From positions 620,001 through 684,000 of the forward strand of contig NZ_VUKD01000002.1 of the NCBI RefSeq assembly GCF_009193155.1: DNA of 64,000 nt. Reading direction: 5' to 3'. Positions 56,889 to 64,000 of this stretch are shown one piece after another. Source of the DNA: Georgenia subflava. Lineage in GTDB: Bacteria > Actinomycetota > Actinomycetes > Actinomycetales > Actinomycetaceae. A model generated the notes under the pieces. The model was not told where the DNA came from and searched no databases. It was given only the letters and a program-made list of their open reading frames with translations. Made by a program: the position numbers and the translations under genes. How positions within the stretch are numbered: position 1 is the stretch's first letter; the number at the start of each line of letters is the position of its first letter.

Positions 56889-57016
56889 CGTCGGTGACTC
56901 CAAAGGTCGAGGGGCGTCCCGACAGCCCGTGCGCGTGGGACGCGCACCGCCGGGACGCTCCGGCGTCGACGGCGCCGCGCGACGGGCAGCACCCGACGTC
57001 CCGGGCCGACGCGCAC

Positions 57017-57045
57017 ACTGAAGCGCGGGCCGCAGGACCTGTCAA
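57017..57045 (-). promoter_or_regulatory. Consensus promoter of the IIC gene
   Basis: On the minus strand TTGACA (57045 to 57040), 17-base spacer, TTCAGT (57022 to 57017). The leader would be about 120 bases. The -35 is a perfect sigma-70-type hexamer. Confidence 0.6.
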
Positions 57046-57079
57046 GGAAGCGCGCCGTCGGACTGGCGGGCCGTTCGCC

Positions 57080-57109
57080 TTGACAGCACTCGGCGCCGCG
57101 CGGTGTCAT
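57080..57109 (+). promoter_or_regulatory. Consensus-like promoter of the IIB-IIA operon
   Basis: TTGACA (57080-57085), 18-base spacer, TGTCAT (57104-57109), leaving a leader of about 100 bases. The two divergent -35 hexamers are 34 bases apart; there is no clear operator palindrome between them. The rest of the 328-base gap (56889-57216) shows no gene or repeat. Confidence 0.55.
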
Positions 57110-57216
57110 CAGGATCACTGGACCGGCCCGGTCTGGCGCGAGCGCGCGAGAGCGCACGGCGGGGAGATCCCCGCCTGGAGGATCACGGACACGACCGTGA
57201 TGACAGGGAGCGGAAC

Positions 57217-57447
57217 ATGAGCCAGGCGGAGCAGATCCTCGCGGCGCTCGGTGGGGACGGGAACGTCCTGGACCTGGAGGCGTGCATCACCCGGCTGCGG
57301 GTGGAGGTCGAGGACCCGGCCAAGGTCGACGAGGCCGGCCTGCGGGCGGCCGGTGCGTACGGCGTCGTCCAGCAGGGTGCCGCTGTCCAGGTGGTCGTCG
57401 GACCGCAGGCGGACACCATCGCCGAGGACATCGAGGACCTGCGGTGA
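57217..57447 (+). CDS. PTS enzyme IIB, glucose/GlcNAc family (copy 2)
   Basis: A 76-residue IIB protein with the phosphorylation-site Cys23 in EACITRLRVEVED. It shares most core residues with the copy at 52657 (AALGG, CITRLRVEV, GVV, VQ-V-GP-AD). SD GGGAG six bases before ATG 57217. The stop overlaps the IIA start by four bases. It is the first gene of a IIB-IIA-HAD operon divergent from IIC. Confidence 0.93.
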   Translation: MSQAEQILAALGGDGNVLDLEACITRLRVEVEDPAKVDEAGLRAAGAYGVVQQGAAVQVVVGPQADTIAEDIEDLR

Positions 57448-57902
57448 CCCTGCGGGTCCTCGCACCCGTGGCCGGCACGGTCCTCGCGCTCGAGGACGTG
57501 CCCGACCCGGTCTTCTCCGGGGCGATCGTCGGTCCCGGGATCGCCGTCGACCCCGGCGACGTCGCGTCGGTCGAGGCGCGCTCGCCGGTGGACGGCACGA
57601 TCATGAAGCTCCACCCGCACGCGTTCGTCGTCCTCACGGGCGAGGGTCAGGGCGTGCTCGTCCACCTCGGCCTGGACACCGTCCAGCTCGGCGGCGAGGG
57701 GTTCACGCTCCACGCGGCGGAGAAGGACGCCGTCACGGCCGGCCAACTGCTCGTCACCTGGTCGCCGAAGGACGTCGCCGCCGGTGGCCGCTCCCCGGTG
57801 ACCCCTGTCATCGCCCTCGAGGGCTCCGCGGAGGCCCTGACCACCGTCGTCGCCCCGGGCGACGCCGTGGCGGCCGGCGACGAGCTCTTCTCCTGGGAGT
57901 GA
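57444..57902 (+). CDS. crr: PTS enzyme IIA, glucose type
   Basis: A 152-residue IIA(Glc). The phosphorylated His lies in GVLVHLGLDTVQLGG; SPVDGTIMKLHPHAFV carries the second conserved His. It takes phosphate from HPr and gives it to IIB, and may signal sugar status. GTG 57444 overlaps the IIB stop. Its own stop overlaps the HAD start (GTGA), so three genes are tightly coupled. Confidence 0.93.
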   Translation: MTLRVLAPVAGTVLALEDVPDPVFSGAIVGPGIAVDPGDVASVEARSPVDGTIMKLHPHAFVVLTGEGQGVLVHLGLDTVQLGGEGFTLHAAEKDAVTAGQLLVTWSPKDVAAGGRSPVTPVIALEGSAEALTTVVAPGDAVAAGDELFSWE

Positions 57903-58582
57903 GTGGTCCGGGCGCCCTGACGGCGCGGCTGGACGCCGCGCTGCGGGCGCCCGGCGCTGCGCTGCTCCTGGACCTCGACGGCACGCTCGTCGACTCCGAG
58001 CCCACGCACCGGGCGGCGTTCCAGACCTACTTCGCCCGACGTGGGTGGGACGTCACCGACCAGATGCTCCACGCCTTCGCCGGGCGCCGGGGTGCGGAGG
58101 TCTTCGCCTCCGTGGAGGGGCCGTGGACGGGTGAGGACCCGATGACGCTGGCCCACGAGGTCATCGCCTGCCTCGACGTCGGCCGCTACCCGGCCGCGCC
58201 CGTGCCCGGTGCCGCGGAGTCCGTCGCCGGCTGGCGCGGGGCCGGCGTGCCGGTGGCCGTCGTCACCTCGGCGACCGAGGCCTGGGCGACGGCGGCGCTC
58301 GAGCTGCTCGGCGTCGCGGACCTCGGCGTCGCCCTGGTCACCGCCGAGCTGGTCGAGGTCGGCAAGCCCGACCCCGCCCCGTACCGCCTCGGTGCGGAGG
58401 TGCTCGGCGTCGACGCGGCCGCCTGCGTGGCAGCCGAGGACACGCCCGCCGGTCTCGCCGCGGCCCGCGGTGCCGGTGTCGGGCTGGTGCTCGGGGTGAG
58501 CACCAGCCACGACGACGAGACCCTTCGCAGGGCCGGGGCGCACGCCGTGGTGCCCGACCTCACCGAGCTCGTCCCGCGCTGA
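57899..58582 (+). CDS. HAD-superfamily phosphatase/phosphomutase
   Basis: A 227-residue HAD hydrolase of subfamily I. Motif I LLLDLDGTLVDSEP (nucleophile Asp), motif II VVTSATEAW, motif III GKPDPAPYRL, motif IV AAEDTPAGLAAA. The cap and Glu/Pro pattern resemble beta-phosphoglucomutase and sugar-phosphate phosphatases, so a sugar phosphate made by the PTS is a sensible substrate; this is inference. GTG 57899 overlaps the IIA gene. Confidence 0.88.
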   Translation: MSGPGALTARLDAALRAPGAALLLDLDGTLVDSEPTHRAAFQTYFARRGWDVTDQMLHAFAGRRGAEVFASVEGPWTGEDPMTLAHEVIACLDVGRYPAAPVPGAAESVAGWRGAGVPVAVVTSATEAWATAALELLGVADLGVALVTAELVEVGKPDPAPYRLGAEVLGVDAAACVAAEDTPAGLAAARGAGVGLVLGVSTSHDDETLRRAGAHAVVPDLTELVPR

Positions 58583-59081
58583 CTGGGTCGCCGCCCCGCC
58601 GCGCGGCCGCCCCGCCGCGCGGCCGCCCCGCCGCGCGGCCGCGCTGCCGGTCTGGCCGCGCTGATACAGGCTGGTCGCGGTGACGGGAGGCCGCCCTGAC
58701 GAGCTGGTCGCGCTGAGACGGGCTGGCCGTGTTGCGCCCTTGTCGCCCCCAGCTCTGATTCACGTTTACCCGCAAACTTGACTGCCGATCTGGTCGCTAT
58801 AACGACCACATCAGCAGTCAAATTTGGTGGGTTCGGCCTGAACGGGTCCGAGGCCGGTGGCGGTGGCGGTTGCGGTGGCTTTGGCGCCGTCGGCTGGCTG
58901 GCGACTGCTGGCGGTCGGGGCTCGGGGCCGTGGGCACCCTGTGTGTCGGCGGGCCGGTGACTGCTGCAGTTGGCGCTCAGGTGCGGTGGGCCTCCTGCGC
59001 GTGGGCGACCGGCGACCGGTGGTGGTCGGGGCTCGGGGCGCGGTGGCCTCCTGCGCGTCTGCGGCTGGCGACCGGTGGCGG
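58583..59081. repeat. HAD-pepN convergent gap: repeats and a palindrome
   Basis: No gene is visible in this 499-base gap. From left to right: three perfect 16-bp units GCCGCCCCGCCGCGCG (58590-58637); a looser array of about 20-bp units with CTGGTCGCG (58650-58735); the 54-bp AT-rich palindrome (58773-58826); and four 55-56-bp units starting at 58901, 58957, 59012 and 59068. The last of these runs into pepN and contains its stop codon. Confidence 0.85.
58773..58826. repeat. 54-bp AT-rich near-palindrome
   Basis: The two 27-base halves match at 23 of 27 positions, from CAAACTTGACTGCCGATCTG to its mirror ending in AGTCAAATTTG. Inner core is TGGTCG-CTATAA-CGACCA. About half A+T in a region otherwise near three-quarters G+C. 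It lies about 190 bases after the HAD stop and 255 before the pepN stop. Confidence 0.85.
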
Positions 59082-61661
59082 TCAGGCTCGGGAGCGGTCG
59101 GCCTCCTGGGCGCGCAGGGCGCGGCGCGCGGCGTCGAGGTTCTCCGCGACGAGCCGCCGCAGCGCCGGCGGCGCCGTCGGGTGGTCGTCCAGCCAGGACT
59201 GGGTCAGGGCCACGACGTCGACACCGTGCCGATCGGCGAGCCCGGCGAGCTTGCCCGGGTACAGGCCCGTGACGATGTTCTGCGCCATCTCGTTGGTGCG
59301 CTGCTCCCACACCTGCTCCAGCGCCGCGAAGTAGCGCTCCGCGAACGGTACGAGCAGGGCGCGGTCGTGCACCTGCCCGAAGCCGCCGATGACGTTGGCC
59401 TGGACTGCGTTGGGCAGGGTGTCGGAGTCGACGACGTCGCGCCATGCCTCCGCCTTGTTCTCCGCCGTCGGGACCGCCGCCCGGGCCCGGGCCGCCTGCT
59501 GCTGACCCGTGGCGGTGGCGTCGCGCTCCAGCTCGGCGTCGATCTGACCGGTGCCGGCCCGTCCGCCCGCGACCAGCCCCTGCAGGAGCGTCCACCGCAG
59601 GTCGGTGTCCACGCGCAGCCCGGGCAGCTCCGCGCTTCCGTCGAGGAGTCCGGCGAGGACGTCGAGGTGCTCGTCCGCGACCGCGTGCGCGGCGAGGGCC
59701 CGGACGAGCTGGAGCTGGGTGTCGGAACCGGCGTCGGCGCCTCGGGCGAGCTCGAGTAGCCGCGCGGCGACCGAGTGGCCGACCTCGTCACGGGCCTCGG
59801 GCGCCACGTACGAGCCGAGCGCGGTGGCCACCTGCCGCAGCAGCACCAGGACGACCGAGGAGTCGGACTCGCCTGCGACGGCCCGCAGCGCCAGGTCCAC
59901 GAACTCCCTGGCCGACCACTCCCCGTCCCGGGTCATGTCCCAGGCGGCGGCGAGCACGAGCGCCCGCGGCAGCGAGTCGGTGAAGCCGCCCAGGTGCTCC
60001 ACCGCCGTCGCCAGCGAGGCCTCGTCGAGGCGAACCTTGGCGTAGGCGAGGTCCTCGTCGTTGACGAGCACGAGGTCCGGCTGGCGGCGGCCCACGAGGT
60101 CCGGCACCTCGGTGCGGGCGCCGTCGACGTCGATCTCGACCCGGACCACCCGCTCGAGGCGGGCGGCGGCGCCGTCGCCGACGACGTCGTACCCGCCGAC
60201 CACCAGGCGGTGCGGGCGCAGGGTCGGATGCTCGGCCGGGGCCTCCTGGACGAGCGCGAAGGAGGTGATGGTGCCCGTCTCGTCGGTGGCGACGTCCGGG
60301 CGCAGCAGCGTGACGCCGGCTTCCTCGAGCCACACCTTCGACCAGCTGGTGAGCTCGCGTCCGGAGGTGGCCTCGAGCTCGGTGAGCAGGTCGGACAGCT
60401 CGGTGTTGCCGTAGGCGTGCCGGGCGAAGTACCGACGCACGCCGGCGAGGAAGGCGTCCTTGCCGACCCAGGCGACGAGCTGCTTGAGCACCGAGGCGCC
60501 CTTGGCGTACGTGATGCCGTCGAAGTTGACCTCGACGTCCTCGAGATCGTTGATCGGGGCGACGATCGGGTGGGTGGAGGGGAGCTGGTCCTGGTTGTAC
60601 GCCCAGGACTTCTCCAGCGAGGAGAAGGTGGTCCAGGCGCTGGTCCAGCGGGTGGCCTCGGCGGTGGCCAGGTGGGAGGCGTACTCGGCGAAGGACTCGT
60701 TGAGCCACAGGTCGTTCCACCAGCGCATCGTGACCAGGTCGCCGAACCACATGTGCGCGAGCTCGTGCAGGATCGTCACCGCCCGTCGCTCGACGGTGGC
60801 CTCGGCCACCTTGGAGCGGAAGACGTAGTTCTCCAGGAAGGTCACCGCGCCGGCGTTCTCCATGGCGCCGGCATTGAACTCGGGCACGAAGAGCTGGTCG
60901 TACTTGGTGAACGGGTACGGGCAGTCGAACGCCTCCTCGTAGAAGGCGAAGCCGGCCCGGGTGATGGCCATGATCTCCTCGGCGTCGAGGTGTTCGGCCA
61001 GCGAGGCCCGGCAGTACACGCCGAGGTCGATCGTGCGCCCGTCCGTGGAGGTCAGCTCGCCGGTGACGCGGTGGTACGGGCCCGCCACGATCGCCGTGAG
61101 GTAGGAGGAGATGACCTGGGTGGGGGAGAACCGCCAGGTCGCGACGTCGTCACCGACCGGCTCCGGCTCGGGTGTCGCGGTGTTGGAGACGACGGTCCAG
61201 TGCGCCGGTGCCGTGACCGTGAACGTGAACGCGGCCTTGAGGTCGGGCTGCTCGAAGACGGCGAAGACTCGCCGGGAGTCGGCCACCTCGAACTGGGAGT
61301 ACAGGTAGACCTCGTCGTCGACCGGGTCTACGAACCGGTGCAGCCCCTCGCCGGTGTTCATGTACCGGCAGGTCGCGACGACCTCCAGCACGTTCTCGGC
61401 GGCCAGGCCCTCGACCGCGATGCGCGTGCCGTCGAACGCACCCGGATCCACCTCGTCCCCGTTGAGCACCACCCGCTCCACCGACTCGGCAATGAGGTCG
61501 ACGAAGGTGCTGGCGCCCGGCTCGGCGTCGAACCGGATGGTCGTCGTCGAGCCGAAGGCCTTCGCGCCGCGGGTGAGGTCGAGGACGACGTCGTAGGCCG
61601 AGGTGGTGACTGTCGCGGCCCGCTGCCGGGCCTCGGCGCGGGTGAGGTTCTCTCCGGGCAT
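59082..61661 (-). CDS. pepN: Aminopeptidase N (M1 family)
   Basis: An 859-residue zinc aminopeptidase. The exopeptidase motif is FNAGAMENAG, the zinc site HELAHMWFGD followed 18 residues later by NESFAEY. TRAEARQRAATV at the N-terminus is typical of actinobacterial PepN, as is the long C-terminal helical domain. ATG 61661 is preceded by GGAGCG. It is divergent from the Rv2466c-like gene, just as pepN (Rv2467) and Rv2466c are adjacent in Mycobacterium. Its final codons are repeated three more times, in decayed form, in the downstream gap. Confidence 0.96.
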   Translation of the reverse strand: MPGENLTRAEARQRAATVTTSAYDVVLDLTRGAKAFGSTTTIRFDAEPGASTFVDLIAESVERVVLNGDEVDPGAFDGTRIAVEGLAAENVLEVVATCRYMNTGEGLHRFVDPVDDEVYLYSQFEVADSRRVFAVFEQPDLKAAFTFTVTAPAHWTVVSNTATPEPEPVGDDVATWRFSPTQVISSYLTAIVAGPYHRVTGELTSTDGRTIDLGVYCRASLAEHLDAEEIMAITRAGFAFYEEAFDCPYPFTKYDQLFVPEFNAGAMENAGAVTFLENYVFRSKVAEATVERRAVTILHELAHMWFGDLVTMRWWNDLWLNESFAEYASHLATAEATRWTSAWTTFSSLEKSWAYNQDQLPSTHPIVAPINDLEDVEVNFDGITYAKGASVLKQLVAWVGKDAFLAGVRRYFARHAYGNTELSDLLTELEATSGRELTSWSKVWLEEAGVTLLRPDVATDETGTITSFALVQEAPAEHPTLRPHRLVVGGYDVVGDGAAARLERVVRVEIDVDGARTEVPDLVGRRQPDLVLVNDEDLAYAKVRLDEASLATAVEHLGGFTDSLPRALVLAAAWDMTRDGEWSAREFVDLALRAVAGESDSSVVLVLLRQVATALGSYVAPEARDEVGHSVAARLLELARGADAGSDTQLQLVRALAAHAVADEHLDVLAGLLDGSAELPGLRVDTDLRWTLLQGLVAGGRAGTGQIDAELERDATATGQQQAARARAAVPTAENKAEAWRDVVDSDTLPNAVQANVIGGFGQVHDRALLVPFAERYFAALEQVWEQRTNEMAQNIVTGLYPGKLAGLADRHGVDVVALTQSWLDDHPTAPPALRRLVAENLDAARRALRAQEADRSRA

Positions 61662-62050
61662 TGCGCTCCTTCGGGTGCGGGCGCGGCGGTGGCCGGACCC
61701 GGGCGGGCGGTGCGTCGGTGGCGCACCGGCCCCGATCCTGCCACCGCCCGTAGCAGCGGGCCGAACCAATTCCCACCGGTCCGCGGGGGAGATGACCGAC
61801 GGTGAGCGAGTGGGGACGGGTGAACTGCCGGCCCACCGTGCCGGGCAGTCCCTGCTGGCCAGTCCCTGCCGGCCGGTGCCCTGCCGGCTCCGTTCCGCAG
61901 GCCACGCCGTGGCACCGCGTGCCGCGCCGCGCGCCGCGCCGCGCGCCGCGCAGCGCCGCGCCCGCTGTCCCGTCGCTGCGACGGCACCGTGTGTCCACCA
62001 AGCGGTGGGACGGTTCGCGCGCGACGGCGGACCTGACGCAGGATGAGCCC
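61662..62050. other. Divergent pepN / Rv2466c-like gap
   Basis: No gene is visible. Around 61845-61890 there are three 14-15-bp units of the type CCAGTCCCTGCTGG. Around 61919-61958 there are short CCGCGCCGCGCG repeats. An AT-richer stretch near 61764-61775 may belong to the pepN promoter, but no clear -10/-35 pair was found. Confidence 0.6.
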
Positions 62051-62674
62051 ATGACCGACACGAACACCACCACCCACACCGCCGACTTCTGGTTCGACCC
62101 CATGTGCCCCTGGGCCTGGATGACGTCGCGCTGGATCGGTGAGGTCGAGCAGGTCCGCGACATCGACGTGCGCTGGCACGTGATGAGCCTCTCGGTGCTC
62201 AACGAGGGCCGGGACCTGCCCGAGGACTACGCCGCCCTCATGGACCGTTCCTGGGGTCCGGTGCGCGTGGTCAACGCGGCCCGCGAGCAGCACGGCGCGA
62301 ACGTCGTCAAGCCGCTCTACGACGCACTCGGCACCCGGATCCACCCCGGGGAGCGCGGCGACGACCTCGAGGCCGTCATCAGCGAGGCTCTCGCCGAGGT
62401 GGGGCTGCCGGCCGAGCTGGCCCGCTACGCCGACTCCGACGAGTACGACGAGTCGCTGCGCGCCTCCCACCAGCGCGCCCTCGACCTCGTCGGCGACGAC
62501 GTCGGCACCCCGGTCGTGTCCGTCGACGGCGTGGGCTTCTTCGGGCCGGTGGTCACGCCCGCGCCGAAGGGCGAGGACGCCGGCAAGCTCTGGGACGGGG
62601 CCGTCCTGGTCGCCTCGACCCCGGGCTTCTACGAGCTCAAGCGCAGCCGCACCTCTGGTCCCGTCTTCGACTGA
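62051..62674 (+). CDS. DsbA-family protein, mycothiol-dependent nitroreductase (Rv2466c) type
   Basis: A 207-residue thioredoxin-fold protein very like Rv2466c: [72 protein letters not shown] and a C-terminal ELKRSRT. The active site is Cys19-Pro-Trp-Ala22; the second Cys of the CPWC motif is missing, so it must work as a monothiol, with mycothiol as partner. ATG 62051 has GGAT upstream. Paired with pepN as in Mycobacterium. Its stop codon lies in the first unit of a repeat array. Confidence 0.88.
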   Translation: MTDTNTTTHTADFWFDPMCPWAWMTSRWIGEVEQVRDIDVRWHVMSLSVLNEGRDLPEDYAALMDRSWGPVRVVNAAREQHGANVVKPLYDALGTRIHPGERGDDLEAVISEALAEVGLPAELARYADSDEYDESLRASHQRALDLVGDDVGTPVVSVDGVGFFGPVVTPAPKGEDAGKLWDGAVLVASTPGFYELKRSRTSGPVFD

Positions 62675-62892
62675 CGACAGCGGGGTCCTCGACCGGCGAC
62701 GGCGGGGCGCTCGACCGTACCGGCGACGGCCGGGCGCTGGACCGGCGACGGCGGGACCTTCGAGACCGAACGACGGCGGGGCGCTGGACCGGCGACGGTG
62801 GGGCCTTCGACCGGACGACGGCGCGGCTTTCGATCGACCACGGCGGGTCGCTCGACCGGCGACGGCCAGGCCTTCGATCGGCGACGGCGCGG
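62666..62892. repeat. About ten 22-bp tandem repeats after the Rv2466c-like gene
   Basis: Units of 21-27 bp with core TTCGACCGGCGACGGCGGGG. The first unit contains the last two codons and the TGA stop (62672-62674) of the gene. The rest of the 337-base gap to 63011 holds nothing else that I recognise. Confidence 0.85.
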
Positions 62893-63011
62893 CACCTGGC
62901 ACCGTCCCGGGTCTGCTGAGAGGTGCACCACGGAACCGCAGCGGGACGTGAGGTTGCGCGCGTGGCGGCGTAGCGTGTCCGGCGACCTGTATCGCGAACG
63001 AGGAGTTGTGG

Positions 63012-63605
63012 ATGGCCCAGGCAGGTAACGGGCGGCTGCGCGGCGGCGAGATCGCGGTCGTCGTCCTTTCCGTCGTCCTGCTCCTCGCCTTCGCCGTCAT
63101 GCTCGCCCTGCGGCTGGGCGACGGCGCCACCACCGAGGATCCCAGCCCCGCGTCCGCCGCGCCGACGACGCCCACCACGCCCGCCACGCCTGCCCCCACC
63201 GTGACCGAGGAGACCACCGAGCCCCCCGGCGAGGACCTGTCCGCCGTCACGTGGGACTTCGTGAGCCCGAGCGGCAACATCGGCTGCAGCATCGACGCGG
63301 ACCGTGCGCTGTGCGGCATCTCCGCGTTCGAGTACGCCGACGAGATCCCGGAGGCGGAGGTCGAGGAGTGCGACGGCACCGTCGGCCACTTCATCGAGGT
63401 CACCGAGGAGGGCGCCGCCCTGGTGTGCGACACCTCCGGCCAGGAGCTGAGCATCGACGCCGCGGGAGTGCCCGCCCTCGGCTACGGCGAGCAGGAGAGT
63501 GCCCAGGGCTTCACCTGCGACTCGGACGAGACCGGCATCACCTGCACCCACGACGAGAGCGGCTACTCCTTCGCCCTGCGCCGCGCGGCGTACACCCTGT
63601 CGTGA
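63012..63605 (+). CDS. Membrane-anchored DUF6636-like protein
   Basis: A 197-residue protein: a short basic lead, one hydrophobic helix (about residues 14-35), a Thr/Pro-rich linker (residues 42-75), then an exported domain with WDFVSPSGNIGCSID and paired cysteines (IGC, LCGI, EEC, VCD, FTC, ITC), probably forming disulphides. The SPSGNIxC motif recalls DUF6636; the assignment is from memory. ATG 63012 has AGGAG six bases upstream. Function unknown. An MFS gene follows four bases after the stop. Confidence 0.75.
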   Translation: MAQAGNGRLRGGEIAVVVLSVVLLLAFAVMLALRLGDGATTEDPSPASAAPTTPTTPATPAPTVTEETTEPPGEDLSAVTWDFVSPSGNIGCSIDADRALCGISAFEYADEIPEAEVEECDGTVGHFIEVTEEGAALVCDTSGQELSIDAAGVPALGYGEQESAQGFTCDSDETGITCTHDESGYSFALRRAAYTLS

Positions 63606-63609
63606 CCGC

Positions 63610-64000
63610 GTGACGACGGCCCCGTCCGCCGGGCTGACCGGTGCGCTCCCGTCCCGCAGGCTGTCGGCGGCGCTGCTCGCCATGGCCGTGGGCAGCTTCG
63701 CCATCGGGACCACCGAGTTCGCGACCATGGGACTGCTGCCCCAGATCGCCGACACCTTCTCGGCGACCATCCCGCAGGCCGGCTGGCTCGTCTCCGCCTA
63801 CGCCCTCGGCGTGGTGGTCGGCGCCCCGGTGATCATCCTGGCGACGCCGCGCGCACCGCGCACCGGGCTGCTCGTCGCGCTCGCACTGGCCCTGGCCGTC
63901 GGCAACGCCCTCTCGGCGCTGGCCCCCACCCTGGCGACCGCGCTCGGTGCCCGCTTCCTCGCCGGAGTGCCGCACGGGGCGTACTTCGGGATCGCGGCCG
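63610..64000 (+). CDS. MFS transporter, N-terminal part (runs off the window)
   Basis: The first 130 residues of a major facilitator superfamily protein. Four hydrophobic helices are seen. FAIGTTEFATMGLLPQIADTFS and the later PHGAYFGIAA are typical of the AraJ/chloramphenicol-efflux (DHA1, 12-helix) group. It would export a drug or metabolite by proton antiport. GTG 63610 lies four bases after the previous stop, so the two may be co-transcribed; no SD is seen. The gene is cut by the right edge. Confidence 0.88.
   Translation, partial: MTTAPSAGLTGALPSRRLSAALLAMAVGSFAIGTTEFATMGLLPQIADTFSATIPQAGWLVSAYALGVVVGAPVIILATPRAPRTGLLVALALALAVGNALSALAPTLATALGARFLAGVPHGAYFGIAA

Noticed and set aside
58773-58826. 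dif recombination site or DasR operator
   Set aside because: dif is 28 bp with a six-base centre and XerC/XerD arms, which this lacks. The DasR core has no spacer between TGGTC and GACCA, while six bases separate them here, and no gene starts nearby.

Overview
The window is about 73% G+C (estimated by eye) and gene-dense. It uses GTG starts freely, and many genes have an actinobacterial -10 (TANNNT) placed 6-8 bases before the start codon with no Shine-Dalgarno (SD) sequence. Gene content (DUF3039, DUF2017, DUF3054, a DUF4916 Nudix-like protein, oligoribonuclease, a mycothiol-type DsbA protein next to pepN, GlbO) and the order pncB / clpS-DUF2017-murI-MBL hydrolase-(ppc)-rph-rdgB match a block known from Mycobacterium (Rv1330c-Rv1341). 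This suggests an actinobacterium, probably Micrococcales (Cellulomonas/Georgenia-like); genus is inference. It reads as ordinary chromosome: no phage, insertion sequence, CRISPR array or conjugation gene was seen.

Layout. 1-13.2 kb: end of nagB, DUF3039 and a helicase, then the conserved housekeeping block (NAD salvage, ClpS adaptor, glutamate racemase, phosphodiesterase-like MBL protein, PEP carboxylase, RNase PH, XTP/dITP pyrophosphatase) and tRNA-Leu. 13.2-18.8 kb: peroxiredoxin, GAF-ANTAR antiterminator, tRNA-Lys and a MetQNI methionine importer. 18.9-25 kb: a cellobiose-type module (LacI regulator, GH1 beta-glucosidase, two permeases, binding protein) with two CebR-like operators upstream. 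25-37 kb: ATP-grasp enzyme, tRNA-His, oligoribonuclease, tRNA-Arg, a pair of dynamin/Era-like GTPases, SSB, EttA, a serine hydrolase and a GH31 glycosidase. 37-39.4 kb: thioesterase and topoisomerase IB. 38.8-49.1 kb: an amino-sugar / cell-wall-sugar cluster. 49.1-58.6 kb: TesB, GlbO and a split sugar PTS (EI, two separate IIB proteins, IIC, IIA, HAD phosphatase) with MalQ. 58.6-64 kb: pepN, the Rv2466c-like protein, a membrane-anchored protein and the start of an MFS exporter.

How genes work together. The 38.8-49.1 kb cluster has an ABC sugar importer, NagZ-type GH3 N-acetylhexosaminidase, anhydro-MurNAc kinase (AnmK) and MurNAc-6-P etherase (MurQ) in one overlapping transcript. Divergent from it are an N-acetylglucosamine-kinase-like protein and an OGA-like acetyltransferase; downstream is a secreted DUF187 glycosidase. 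Together they could import muropeptide sugars and convert them to GlcNAc-6-P, which NagA (not in the window) and NagB (its end is at base 1) would send to glycolysis. The split PTS is of the glucose/GlcNAc family and may serve the same pool.

The feature least explained by known genes is a set of degenerate tandem repeat arrays (16-56 bp period) in the gaps between genes. In several of them the stop codon of a neighbouring gene lies inside the terminal repeat unit. A 54-bp AT-rich near-palindrome (58773-58826) and a twin-hairpin element between ppc and rph are also unexplained.
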